From positions 62,001-126,000 of the forward strand of contig NZ_JBFDTP010000001.1 of the NCBI RefSeq assembly GCF_040719375.1: a DNA stretch of 64,000 bases, in the 5' to 3' direction. Position 1 is the first letter of the stretch. Every line of letters starts with the position of its first letter. Below are positions 7,850 through 15,788 of the stretch, piece by piece. The translations under genes were made by a program, and so were the position numbers. The stretch comes from Clostridium sp. AN503. Its GTDB lineage: Bacteria; Bacillota; Clostridia; Lachnospirales; Lachnospiraceae. The notes under the pieces were generated by a model. It was not told the origin of the DNA. It saw nothing but the letters and a program-made list of their open reading frames with translations, and did not search any database.

Positions 7850-8755
7850 TTACTGTTTCACAATGCCGATCGCATCCCGCACATTCCCCTTCGTTTCAGC
7901 CAGCGCTTTCGCCGCTTCCTCTAAGGTACAACCGCCTTCCAGCATAATGATCGCCTCCGGCACCTTCATCTGTGCTTTTTCAAGCATCTCCATCGCCGTC
8001 TCCCGGTCCGCTCCGGTGATCTCGGCGATCATATTGGCCGCGCGTACCACCAGCTTTTCATTGGTCGGCTGCACGTGCACCATGTAGTTCTGATAGACCT
8101 TGCCCAGCTTCACCATGGTTGCTGTGGACAGCATGTTGACGATCATCTTCTGTGCGGTTCCCGCTTTCATGCGGGTGGAACCGCTGATCGCCTCAGCTCC
8201 GACTACCGGTGCAATGGAGATCTGTGCAAGCTTTGCCATCTCACTGCCGCTGTTGCAGGTCACGGAAATGGTCAGCGCCCCCACCTGGTTGCCGTACTCA
8301 AGCGCAGCCGCAGTGTACGGGGTGCGTCCGCTGGCGGCAATGCCGATCACACAGTCGTCCGCAGTCACGCCGGCTCTTTTTAAATCCTCCACCGCCAGCT
8401 CTCTGGAGTCCTCAGCGCCTTCCACCGCCTTGTACATGGCCTGCTCTCCGCCAGCCAGAAGCCCAAATGCCCGCTCCGGCGGCACGCTGTAGGTCGGCGT
8501 CAGCTCCACCGCATCCAGTGTCCCCATTCTCCCAGAAGAACCTGCTCCGCAGTAAATGATCCGCCCGCCTTTTGCAAACCGCTCCGCTATGGCGTCCACT
8601 GCCCTGGCAACCTGGGGCAGTTCCTTTTCCACCGCCTCAGCAACCTTTTTATCCTCCTGATTGATCAGCGTCACGATCCCAAGGGAATCCAGCCGGTCAA
8701 TCTCTTTTGTAGCCTCGTTGACTGTCTCTGTCGTAAGACCGTCTATATTTACCAT
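7850..8755 (-). CDS. murQ: N-acetylmuramic acid 6-phosphate etherase
   Basis: A 301-residue SIS-domain enzyme that removes the D-lactyl ether from MurNAc-6-phosphate to give GlcNAc-6-phosphate and D-lactate. The sugar-phosphate loop GAGSSGRMG (70-78) and the catalytic glutamate in TLDAVE (E84) are present, as are IAASGRTPY and the ISGSTRMKAGTAQK stretch typical of MurQ. The C-terminal three-helix end (MLEGGCTLEEAAKAL) is complete. ATG 8755 has GAGGAG upstream. It follows the RpiR regulator by 32 bases and strongly suggests that the PTS upstream imports MurNAc or a MurNAc-containing sugar. Confidence 0.95.
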   Translation of the reverse strand: MVNIDGLTTETVNEATKEIDRLDSLGIVTLINQEDKKVAEAVEKELPQVARAVDAIAERFAKGGRIIYCGAGSSGRMGTLDAVELTPTYSVPPERAFGLLAGGEQAMYKAVEGAEDSRELAVEDLKRAGVTADDCVIGIAASGRTPYTAAALEYGNQVGALTISVTCNSGSEMAKLAQISIAPVVGAEAISGSTRMKAGTAQKMIVNMLSTATMVKLGKVYQNYMVHVQPTNEKLVVRAANMIAEITGADRETAMEMLEKAQMKVPEAIIMLEGGCTLEEAAKALAETKGNVRDAIGIVKQ

Positions 8756-8787
8756 CCTATATTCTCCTCTTTTCCCGCACCCTCCTG

Positions 8788-9648
8788 TCAGAAACCATCC
8801 TTCGTCTTGAGGCCCTCAACGAGCTTCCTGGTCTTCATCAGGTTTACCTCTGTCTCCTCCAGAGCCTCCTGGATCACCCCCATATAGAGAAGGTCCCCCA
8901 TAATGATCGACGTATGCACTGATGTAAATGCGCCGATCCGCATCACCGCTTCCTTATTCGGGACCAGCAGGGGAATATCCGCCAGCTCCCGTATAGGCGA
9001 CTCCCCATTCCGGGTCACAGCAATGATGGTCGCATGGTTCTTCCGGGCAATCCTGCATGGATATAAAACCTCCTTGGACTGTCCGCTGTAGGAAAATGCG
9101 ATAATCACATCCCGTTCATCAATATAATGGAGAAATTCCACCATCATATTTAAATCAAAATAATAGCTGGCGTCATAATCCGCCCGTTTCAGCTTGTGAA
9201 ACAGGTCATACGCAGGCAGCATGGATGCGCCGATCCCCAAAAGATAGATCCGTCTGGCTCCCTTAACCGCCCGGATCGCCCGACCCAGTTCCTGATAATC
9301 CAACTGGTAGAACAGATCCTTTAGCGCCCCTTCCACCAGATTTTCCATCTTACTGCATAAAAGCTCCAGGCTGTCATTCTTAGAAATGATCGGATCTACC
9401 ATATTCCAGTCATTGTCCTGGGAATTGGCGGCAGCCAGGGCCAGCTTAAATCCCTCCAGCCCGTCGAATCCCAGCTTCTGCACATAGCGGATGATCGACG
9501 CCGAGGAAACCTCGCTGTTTTTTGCAATATCCACCGCTGTCATCCCAAGACAGTCCGATACATTGGCAAGGACAAAATCCGAGATCCTTTTCTCCGCCTT
9601 GCTCATATTATTGTACTTTTCCCGGATTTCCAGCTTGATATTTTCCAT
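8788..9648 (-). CDS. RpiR/MurR-family transcriptional regulator
   Basis: A 286-residue regulator with an N-terminal RpiR helix-turn-helix (roughly residues 1-77; VSSASIIRYVQKLGF is the recognition helix region) and a C-terminal SIS domain (about 120-250; IYLLGIGAS, then IIAFSYSGQSKEVL) that senses a sugar phosphate. The start at ATG 9648 has GAGGAG six bases upstream and is preferred to an upstream in-frame codon. It lies between the PTS genes and murQ, so MurNAc-6-phosphate or a related ester is the likely effector. The two palindromes TGTAAT-N3-ATTACA upstream of the operon closely match operators known for the RpiR family member HexR, so autoregulation is likely. Confidence 0.9.
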   Translation of the reverse strand: MENIKLEIREKYNNMSKAEKRISDFVLANVSDCLGMTAVDIAKNSEVSSASIIRYVQKLGFDGLEGFKLALAAANSQDNDWNMVDPIISKNDSLELLCSKMENLVEGALKDLFYQLDYQELGRAIRAVKGARRIYLLGIGASMLPAYDLFHKLKRADYDASYYFDLNMMVEFLHYIDERDVIIAFSYSGQSKEVLYPCRIARKNHATIIAVTRNGESPIRELADIPLLVPNKEAVMRIGAFTSVHTSIIMGDLLYMGVIQEALEETEVNLMKTRKLVEGLKTKDGF

Positions 9649-9742
9649 GAAGTCTCCTCGTCTTTCCTGTCTGTTCTTCACCGGTTACCCGGCTAATTTC
9701 TGCACGTTTCTGCCTGATCGCCCCTACCGGGCATTCCTGGCC

Positions 9743-10219
9743 TTAAGCCAGATAGTTCAAAATGGACTGATCCGATTCATTGGGGATCATCTGTGCCGTA
9801 ACCGGAATCCCCTTCGCGATGATATCCTTGATCTCCACAATATCCTGCTCCGTTAAATTGACGGATTTTTTGATCTGTTTAGAGCCTTCCCGCTGCGCCA
9901 CATTGCCTACATTCACAGACGGGATCTCCATCCCGGCGGCAACCAGCTCCGCCATATCCCCAACGTTTTTTGTGATCAGGAATACATTTTCTCCCTCGTA
10001 GGCCTTCTCCGCGAACTTCTCCACCGCCCTCTTTTTGGAGAGGATGGACAACTTCACTCCCGCCGGCTTTGCCATCTTAAGGCCCGCAATGATCATCTCG
10101 TCCTTTACAGCCGCGTCGTTCACCACAACAATACGGGTTGCCCCCACCGTGTTGGTCCAGACCATCGCCACCTGACCGTGGATCAGGCGCTCATCTACTC
10201 TTGCATGTACTATTGCCAT
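9743..10219 (-). CDS. PTS mannose-family IIB component
   Basis: A 158-residue cytoplasmic phosphocarrier. The N-terminus MAIVHARVDERLIHGQV carries the phosphorylatable histidine (H14) in the family-specific RLIHGQV motif. ATG 10219 follows AGGAGG at proper spacing; an apparent N-terminal extension reading further upstream has no support. It receives phosphate from the IIA protein encoded just upstream and passes it to sugar during transport through IIC-IID. The IIA and IIB domains are separate genes here rather than fused as in E. coli ManX. Confidence 0.93.
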   Translation of the reverse strand: MAIVHARVDERLIHGQVAMVWTNTVGATRIVVVNDAAVKDEMIIAGLKMAKPAGVKLSILSKKRAVEKFAEKAYEGENVFLITKNVGDMAELVAAGMEIPSVNVGNVAQREGSKQIKKSVNLTEQDIVEIKDIIAKGIPVTAQMIPNESDQSILNYLA

Positions 10220-10256
10220 TCTCTGTTCCTCCTCATCTAAACCGCTGCTCATTTGC

Positions 10257-10700
10257 CTAATCCAGCTCGATCTCATCCTCATCGTCCGCGGAACCCACCA
10301 GCTCTTTTTCAAAATATCCGACCTGATCCTTCCCCGAAGCCGCCGTGGAAACAGCCAGCGTTTTCACGTCCGGGGCCATCTGACGGGCCATATATGCTTC
10401 CACCAGCATTCCCAAGTTGGTGCCGGTCAGTACTTCTACTTCAGGATTTTCCATGGAAAGACGTGATGCTACGTTAAAGGGGGATCCTCCGCGCAGGTCT
10501 GTCATCACCAGGATTCCCTCACAGGCTTCGCCGCCGAGGCTTTCTATGGCGGCCTTCAGCTTCTCCTCCAGCCGCCCGATATCGTCCCCTGCCTCAAAGT
10601 CTACCGCCAGCAGAGCCTCCGGCTCACCGGCCAGCAGCTTCAGCGCACTGACCAGTCCCGTGGCAAACTGCCCGTGTCCAGTTACTATTATCCCTATCAT
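10257..10700 (-). CDS. PTS mannose-family IIA component
   Basis: A 147-residue cytoplasmic protein beginning MIGIIVTGHGQFATGL, with H9 as the predicted site phosphorylated by HPr. The middle motif MTDLRGGSPFN is the family dimer and active-site signature. The C-terminus ends in an acidic tail (SADDEDEIELD), not essential in the family. It sits between IID and IIB with short spacers, in one operon. Confidence 0.93.
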   Translation of the reverse strand: MIGIIVTGHGQFATGLVSALKLLAGEPEALLAVDFEAGDDIGRLEEKLKAAIESLGGEACEGILVMTDLRGGSPFNVASRLSMENPEVEVLTGTNLGMLVEAYMARQMAPDVKTLAVSTAASGKDQVGYFEKELVGSADDEDEIELD

Positions 10701-10715
10701 ACCGTAAACCTCCCT

Positions 10716-11546
10716 TTAAAACAAGCCTGCAAGTGCTGTCAGCATGGCCTGCAGGTTGCCGAGCACCATGCCAAGGGCGATCAGGATGAAGATCAGCCTG
10801 GTAGAATTCACCTTTTTCTTGCCCAGCAGCCAGTAGGACAGCATCACGATGCCCAGAGGAAGCAGGGACGGAAGGATCTTATCCAGCATATCCTGCAGCG
10901 CAAAGGTCACTTCGCCAAAGGCGAACTGCAGGTTGGTCTTATAATTGATCACAGACGGGATCAGCGCTCCCACCACAGTCAGGCCCAGGATGCTGGCTGC
11001 CTCGGTGATCGGTGCAATGCTGTCCGCAAAACCAGTGGCAAGCTTCCGCCCGGAATTGTAGCCGATAAAAGTGAACTTGTAACGCGCCCAGAGCACGCCT
11101 GCACAGGTGATCAGCGGGATCAGAAGCCCAACCGGGTTCCCCTGGAGTGCTATGTAAGCGGAGATGGAAAATACGATCGCACGGTAGATCGCGATGAACA
11201 GCGTATCGCCCACACCTGCAAACGGTCCCATAAGGCCGGTTTTGATGCCCATGACCACTTCCTCAGACTCCAGGCCCAGCTCCTCCTCCAATGCCATATC
11301 CGCGCCGACGATCAGATGAGACATGGCCGGAGTTGTGTTGAAATATGCCAGATGCATCTTCAGCGCCTTTTTCATCTTCTCCGAGTCATCGCCGTAGAGC
11401 CGTCTTAAGACCGGCATAATGATATATGCGTAGCCCAGGCCCTGCATCTTTTCATAGTTCCATCCAAACTGTAATGCAAACAGGTTGCGGAAGTAAACTT
11501 TATTGATATCCTGCTTCGTGAGTGTCTTCTTATCCTGATTACCCAT
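10716..11546 (-). CDS. PTS mannose-family IID membrane component
   Basis: A 276-residue membrane subunit. The N-terminal cytoplasmic region with FALQFGWNYEKMQGLGYAY and the central MGIKTGLMGPFAGVGDTLF are diagnostic of IID (ManZ family). The ATG at 11546 overlaps the IIC stop by eight bases and has GAGGAGG upstream within the end of IIC, indicating translational coupling. Together with IIC it forms the sugar channel. Confidence 0.93.
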   Translation of the reverse strand: MGNQDKKTLTKQDINKVYFRNLFALQFGWNYEKMQGLGYAYIIMPVLRRLYGDDSEKMKKALKMHLAYFNTTPAMSHLIVGADMALEEELGLESEEVVMGIKTGLMGPFAGVGDTLFIAIYRAIVFSISAYIALQGNPVGLLIPLITCAGVLWARYKFTFIGYNSGRKLATGFADSIAPITEAASILGLTVVGALIPSVINYKTNLQFAFGEVTFALQDMLDKILPSLLPLGIVMLSYWLLGKKKVNSTRLIFILIALGMVLGNLQAMLTALAGLF

Positions 11547-12342
11547 CGATCTCCACCTCCTCGTCATCTGTCATCGCAGCGCCTGCGGCTGCCATAGCCG
11601 GTCTGTCTTTTGTCCTGCTCAAATGGAGGGCTGCCAGTGCAAGTCCCACCAGTGCCGCCGCCATCACCGTATAGTTGCCGCCGCCAAATGCGATCAGCAC
11701 GAAGCCGATGATAAAATACGGATAGTATTTCTTAAGAGGCAGGTAACGCATCAGGATCGCCATACCCATGGCCGGGAGGATCGCTCCTGCGGTCTTTAAT
11801 CCGGTCATAAACCATGCAGGGATGACCGCATTGATACCCTCTACAACTACCTGACCGAAGATCAGGCCCAAAGCCACCGGGATCACACGGGAAAGCACCC
11901 ACGGGATCAGGCCCAGAAGATTCGCTTTCTCCACGCCGCGCCAGTCTCCCTTCTCTGCACAGCGGTCTGCATAATGCTGGAAGAAGGAGTTGCTCATCCT
12001 GCCCAGGATATCCATCTGGGTCAGCAGAAGGCCGATCGGGATAGCCAGGCCAATACCGTACTCCGCGCCCTGCCCGGAAATGATCGCATATGCCGTACCC
12101 ATGATCGCTCCTGACAGATAATCCGGGACCGTAGCCCCGCCATAGGTCGCCACGCCCAGGGTCATAAGCTGTAAGGTAGCTCCAACCGTAAGGCCCACTT
12201 TTAGATCCCCCAGTAAAAGCCCCGTAAAGGTTGCCGCAAAAAGCGGGGTGTAAATACCACACTGAATTGAAATCTGGTCAGTCACCGCGATCACGGTGTA
12301 TACAATCAATAGTAAAATGACCAGTACAGAAATCTCCTGCAT
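11539..12342 (-). CDS. PTS mannose-family IIC membrane component
   Basis: A 267-residue polytopic membrane protein and first gene of the operon. TQMDILGRMSNSFFQHYAD and the glycine-rich TPLFAATFTGLLLGD stretch match ManY-type IIC. ATG 12342 has a textbook AAAGGAGG ribosome binding site. The acidic C-terminus (DDEEVEIDG) carries the ribosome binding site for IID. Mannose-class PTSs move mannose, GlcNAc, sorbose, glucosamine and similar sugars. Here MurQ and an RpiR regulator in the same operon point to MurNAc or a muropeptide-derived sugar, which is not a classical substrate of this class. Confidence 0.93.
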   Translation of the reverse strand: MQEISVLVILLLIVYTVIAVTDQISIQCGIYTPLFAATFTGLLLGDLKVGLTVGATLQLMTLGVATYGGATVPDYLSGAIMGTAYAIISGQGAEYGIGLAIPIGLLLTQMDILGRMSNSFFQHYADRCAEKGDWRGVEKANLLGLIPWVLSRVIPVALGLIFGQVVVEGINAVIPAWFMTGLKTAGAILPAMGMAILMRYLPLKKYYPYFIIGFVLIAFGGGNYTVMAAALVGLALAALHLSRTKDRPAMAAAGAAMTDDEEVEIDG

Positions 12343-12382
12343 ATGATACCTCCTTTGAACATTTTTCACATATTTTTGTTGG

Positions 12383-12394
12383 ATAAGCGCTTAT
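12383..12394. promoter_or_regulatory. 12-bp perfect palindrome near the PTS transcription start, cre-like
   Basis: ATAAGCGCTTAT is a perfect palindrome starting about seven bases downstream of the -10 box, overlapping the expected start of transcription. Its core AAGCGCTT is the core of CcpA catabolite-response elements, although the flanks deviate from the consensus. A similar palindrome occurs at 38584-38597 before another transport operon. Confidence 0.35.
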
Positions 12395-12400
12395 ATTTGT

Positions 12401-12429
12401 ATCATATCACAAATGTAATGAAATTACAA
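12401..12429 (-). promoter_or_regulatory. promoter of the muropeptide PTS operon
   Basis: Minus-strand -35 TTGTAA (12424-12429) and -10 TATGAT (12401-12406) with a 17-base spacer. The first RpiR-type operator lies across the -35 box, so a bound repressor would block polymerase. Confidence 0.7.
12414..12428. promoter_or_regulatory. RpiR-family operator 1 (TGTAAT-N3-ATTACA)
   Basis: A perfect 15-bp inverted repeat TGTAATGAAATTACA. It matches the operator pattern reported for HexR of the RpiR family. It covers most of the -35 box and the adjacent spacer of the PTS operon promoter. The cognate protein is probably the RpiR regulator encoded inside the same operon. Confidence 0.65.
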
Positions 12430-12454
12430 GCTTTATTTTATATTTCTTTTAAAA

Positions 12455-12469
12455 TGTAACAATATTACA
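12455..12469. promoter_or_regulatory. RpiR-family operator 2
   Basis: TGTAAC-AAT-ATTACA with extended arms (AAATGTAA and ATTACATTT) has one mismatch between its arms. Its centre is 41 bp from that of operator 1, about four helical turns, which would allow cooperative binding or looping. Confidence 0.55.
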
Positions 12470-12625
12470 TTTCGAGATGTTTTTCAGCTGCGAGGCTCCC
12501 TGCAATTCACGAGATACGCGTAGATATTTCTATGGGGATATGGTAAAATGACAAGAAGTATATGAAAGAATTCCAATGAAGAAACAATGCTCTTTTAGAC
12601 AGGTCAGACAGGAGGACCTTTGCCC

Positions 12626-13546
12626 ATGAAACGCAAACGCAAATTGCTGATTATACTGGTTTGCCTCGTATGCCTCATTCTCATACTGCTATGCGCAGGC
12701 TCGCTTTTTGGAATGTCGGCGGTTCCTGGCAGCGCCTCCCCATCTGCCAGCAGCGCAGACGGTATTTTTACGTTACAAAGCATAGGTCAATTGCTGCACA
12801 CCGGAGCTGCCGTACTGATAGGATCCATTTTCCTGTTACTACTGCTCTTTATCCTTGCCGCCATCTTCCTCTTTCCCCCTGCGGCCGTGATACTTGCCGT
12901 ATTTTCCATATTCCGCCACAGGAGCATCCGCTGGAAAACATTTTTGCCCCCTCTGCTCCTGCTGCTTATAAGCCTATGCAGCTATTTTGCCTGGAACCTG
13001 TTTGTCAACGGTTCCGGTTATGTTTTTCATCACGACTGGGGATCTAAGGTTTACAATGAAGGATATATTATCCCTCACTATGAAGCGAAGTATGAAGATA
13101 TACTGGAACTGGCAGATAAAAATGTGATCGATTCCTGTAATGCAATATACACTCTGCGATCAAAAACAACGGGAAAATGTTTCACGGTAGAAACAAGATA
13201 TTTTAGCGAGGGTTCTGGAAGTTTTGACATGCTCCACCTGTCGGATGCTTATCAGGAAATCCTGGGCGAGCGGCTGCAGGCCGGTGAAAGAATAACTCTG
13301 CCCTTTGATGATGGCGTCGGCCTGAAGTTGGATGACGGCAGCTTCTGTTGGTTTTATCTGTATGAGACTCAGGACGGTTACAAGCTCTATCTGACAGGGG
13401 ACGCGGACCCCATAGACCAGGAATTTCAAGATCGTGTGGCTGGCGAACGGTTTACCATATATCTGGAGGGACACAGCCTGGTCATGGAAGTACCTCTGCT
13501 GAACGAAGGTACTTCCACACACCATATTGCCATCCAACCCGACTGA
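12626..13546 (+). CDS. membrane protein of unknown function
   Basis: About 306 residues. I do not recognise a family. The N-terminus (KRKRKLLIILVCLVCLIL) is a basic, very hydrophobic signal-anchor; one or two further membrane segments lie near residues 55-95 and another near 105-125. The remaining 170 or so residues are soluble, presumably extracytoplasmic, with mixed alpha/beta character. ATG 12626 lies 10 bases after AGGAGG; a TTG at 12620 is the alternative. The gene is divergent from the PTS operon and its stop directly abuts the stop of the convergent SDR gene. Confidence 0.7.
   Translation: MKRKRKLLIILVCLVCLILILLCAGSLFGMSAVPGSASPSASSADGIFTLQSIGQLLHTGAAVLIGSIFLLLLLFILAAIFLFPPAAVILAVFSIFRHRSIRWKTFLPPLLLLLISLCSYFAWNLFVNGSGYVFHHDWGSKVYNEGYIIPHYEAKYEDILELADKNVIDSCNAIYTLRSKTTGKCFTVETRYFSEGSGSFDMLHLSDAYQEILGERLQAGERITLPFDDGVGLKLDDGSFCWFYLYETQDGYKLYLTGDADPIDQEFQDRVAGERFTIYLEGHSLVMEVPLLNEGTSTHHIAIQPD
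13486..13516. repeat. perfect inverted repeat inside the 3' end of the membrane protein gene
   Basis: GGAAGTACCT and AGGTACTTCC form a perfect 10-bp stem with an 11-base loop, about 30 bases before the stop. Because the two convergent genes abut with no spacer, this coding-region hairpin is the only candidate structure for ending either transcript. Confidence 0.5.
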
Positions 13547-14398
13547 TCACACTCCCAGATAACAGTGGAATCCCCCATCCACCGGCAGGGTTATCCCAGT
13601 AACAAAAGCGCTTCCCTTGGGGCTGACAAGAAATAATAACGCCCCCACCAGCTCCTCCGGGACGCCGTAACGTCCCATGGGCGTGCTGCTTAAGATCTTG
13701 GCGCTCCGGGCGCTGGGCGTGCCGTCCGGGTTGAACTGGAGGCTGCGGTTCTGGGGCGTCTGAAAGAACCCCGGCGCAATGGCATTGACCCGCACGCCGC
13801 TTTTGGCAAAATAAGTGGCCGCCCACTCCGTAAAGTTGCTGACCGCAGCTTTCGCCCCTGCATAACCCGGTATCCGGGTCATGGGATGGTAGGCTCCCAT
13901 ACTGGATATGTTGATAACATTGGCATTCTCCTGCCCCACCATGCATTCCGCAAAGATCTGGGTTGGAAGGATCGTACCGTAAATATTAAGGTCAAATTCT
14001 TTGTGCATCAACTCTGCGTCCACGTTGAAAAAGCTCTGAGTACCATCCTCCATCGCTTCAAGATCCGCATACTGATCCTGTGGAATTGTGGCGCCCTTCA
14101 CCGCGCCGCCTGCGCAGTTTACCAGAATATTGATCTTTCCCCAGCGATCCAGAATGATCTCTCTGGCACGCAAAAGACTGGCCTTATCAAGCACGTCGGC
14201 TGCCACGGCCATAGCTTCACCGCCATTCGCCGTGATCTCCCACACTACTGGTTCTGCATTTTCAACTGTTCTTCCAAGGACCGCCACCTTCGCTCCGCAC
14301 GCCGCCAGCGCCCGGCAGAAGACACCGCCGATCACGCCGCTTCCACCGGTCACTACTGCGGCCTGTCCGGCTAAATCTATCTGAAATGGTAATTCCAT
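13547..14398 (-). CDS. uxuB: SDR-family fructuronate reductase (D-mannonate oxidoreductase)
   Basis: A 283-residue short-chain dehydrogenase. It has the nucleotide loop TGGSGVIGG near residue 15, NCAGGAVKG, the catalytic YAGAK (Tyr-x-x-x-Lys) preceded by ISSMGAYHPMTRIPG, and the C-terminal APGFFQTPQNR and TGITLPVDGGF. The extended insert and the PTQIFAECMVG stretch match the SDR-type mannonate oxidoreductases of Firmicutes and Thermotoga, which interconvert fructuronate and mannonate in hexuronate breakdown. The start is ATG 14398 behind GGAGGGG. It follows the DUF1934 gene by 32 bases, an unexpected partner for ddl and murI. A related sugar-acid substrate cannot be excluded. Confidence 0.72.
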   Translation of the reverse strand: MELPFQIDLAGQAAVVTGGSGVIGGVFCRALAACGAKVAVLGRTVENAEPVVWEITANGGEAMAVAADVLDKASLLRAREIILDRWGKINILVNCAGGAVKGATIPQDQYADLEAMEDGTQSFFNVDAELMHKEFDLNIYGTILPTQIFAECMVGQENANVINISSMGAYHPMTRIPGYAGAKAAVSNFTEWAATYFAKSGVRVNAIAPGFFQTPQNRSLQFNPDGTPSARSAKILSSTPMGRYGVPEELVGALLFLVSPKGSAFVTGITLPVDGGFHCYLGV

Positions 14399-14430
14399 TA
14401 TCCTGCTCCCCTCCGTCACAGCTTCTATGA

Positions 14431-14877
14431 TCAGGACTGCAGTTCCAGCCTTGCATTCTCCCTGGAACACACATCCACCGTGATATTGCAGTCCGATACA
14501 TGGCTGTAGTTGATGTCAAGCGAATAGTCCACCGACACCTTCAGGCTGTCCTCCTGCTCATCCAACAGAATCCGGTTGGTACTGACCTCCACGATCATCT
14601 CTCCCATGGGAGTCACATAGCGGGTCAGGTTCTTCCGGTCCTGCTCAAATACCATATGGGCATTGGCCGCGCCATTCTTGCGGACATCCAGCTTGTCCGG
14701 GGAGATCTTGAGCATGTTGCGGATATTGCCCTCAAAGCCCTCCATCACCTCATCGTAGATCACATAGTGCCTGCCGTTTTTTAGAAAATAATCTCCGGTG
14801 GTGATCACTTCTACATTATCATTCTCTCCATCCATGGCCTGGAGTCCGCTGATTCTTATCAGAACGTCTCTTGTCAT
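14431..14877 (-). CDS. DUF1934 (YwiB-like) small beta-barrel protein
   Basis: A 148-residue cytoplasmic protein of the DUF1934/calycin-like family. The pattern IRISGLQ near the start, then GDYFLKNGRHYVIYDE, KISPDKLDVRKNG and the late MGEMIVEVSTN fits that family, as does the length. Biochemical function is unknown. ATG 14877 has GAGGA upstream, and the gene starts 19 bases after murI, continuing the ddl-murI operon. Confidence 0.8.
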   Translation of the reverse strand: MTRDVLIRISGLQAMDGENDNVEVITTGDYFLKNGRHYVIYDEVMEGFEGNIRNMLKISPDKLDVRKNGAANAHMVFEQDRKNLTRYVTPMGEMIVEVSTNRILLDEQEDSLKVSVDYSLDINYSHVSDCNITVDVCSRENARLELQS

Positions 14878-14896
14878 ATAAACTCATTCCTCAATT

Positions 14897-15778
14897 CTAA
14901 TAGTTCTCAATATCAATCTTCCGTGTCTCCTTCACCTCGCCCGGCAGGATCGACGTGGCGAAATCGGTGAATTTCTCCGCCAGATCGCTGACGAAAAACC
15001 GGTATTTCTCACCCTCAAACGTGGCCTGCGGATCCCGGTTGAGTCCCTGCTCCTTTAAAAGCGCCTTCAGTTCGATGGCCGTCTCGTACGCCGGGTTTAC
15101 TAACGTCACATCCTCCCCCATCAGCCGCCGCAGGGTGGAGCGCAGAAGCGGGTAATGGGTGCAGCCCAGCACCATCGTATCAATGTATCTGCCCTTCAGC
15201 TCGCTTAAATACCGGGAGGCGATCTCATCCGTCACCGAATCGTGCAGAAGCCCTTCCTCCACTAACGGTACAAAGAGCGGGCACGGCTTGCCGGTCACCT
15301 CAATATCCGGCCGCATCCGCTTCATCACATCGGTGTAAATGCCGCTGCCGATGGTCCCCTCCGTGCCGATCACACCGATCCTGCCGTTGCGGGTGGCTCC
15401 CACTGCCGTGCGGGCGCCCGCATTGATCACCCCGATGATCGGGATATCCGCCTCCGCCGCCACCGTATCCAGGGCGTAGGCGCTTGCCGTGTTGCAGGCG
15501 ATGACGATGGCCTTCACCCCCTGGGTGCGCAGAAAGCGGATGATCTGCCGGGAATAGCGGAGGACCGTGTCCTTTGATTTGCTCCCATAAGGCACCCGCG
15601 CCGTATCTCCAAAATAGATGATGCGCTCCTCCGGGATCTGCCGCATGATCTCCCGCGCCACAGTCAGTCCGCCCACGCCGGAATCAAAAACCCCTACCGG
15701 GGCGTTCCGGTCCGGACGGGACAGGGCTGCCGTTGCCTGCATATTTTCTGCTTTTTCTGTGCTATCCATGCTATCCAT
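14897..15778 (-). CDS. murI: glutamate racemase
   Basis: A 293-residue enzyme that makes D-glutamate for peptidoglycan. It has the family motifs FDSGVGGLTV, GDTARVPYG, the first catalytic cysteine in IACNTASA and the second in LGCTHYPLL. I use ATG 15778, which has AAAGGAG at ideal spacing and lies 10 bases after the ddl stop; upstream in-frame ATG 15799 would overlap ddl. The first 25 or so residues (MDSMDSTEKAENMQ region) are a poorly conserved extension. Confidence 0.95.
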   Translation of the reverse strand: MDSMDSTEKAENMQATAALSRPDRNAPVGVFDSGVGGLTVAREIMRQIPEERIIYFGDTARVPYGSKSKDTVLRYSRQIIRFLRTQGVKAIVIACNTASAYALDTVAAEADIPIIGVINAGARTAVGATRNGRIGVIGTEGTIGSGIYTDVMKRMRPDIEVTGKPCPLFVPLVEEGLLHDSVTDEIASRYLSELKGRYIDTMVLGCTHYPLLRSTLRRLMGEDVTLVNPAYETAIELKALLKEQGLNRDPQATFEGEKYRFFVSDLAEKFTDFATSILPGEVKETRKIDIENY

Positions 15779-15788
15779 CCTGACTCCT

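Noticed and set aside
10674..11408. Long plus-strand open frame antisense to PTS IID
   Set aside because: Rich in His, Gln and Arg with no recognisable motif; it mirrors the strongly conserved IID gene.
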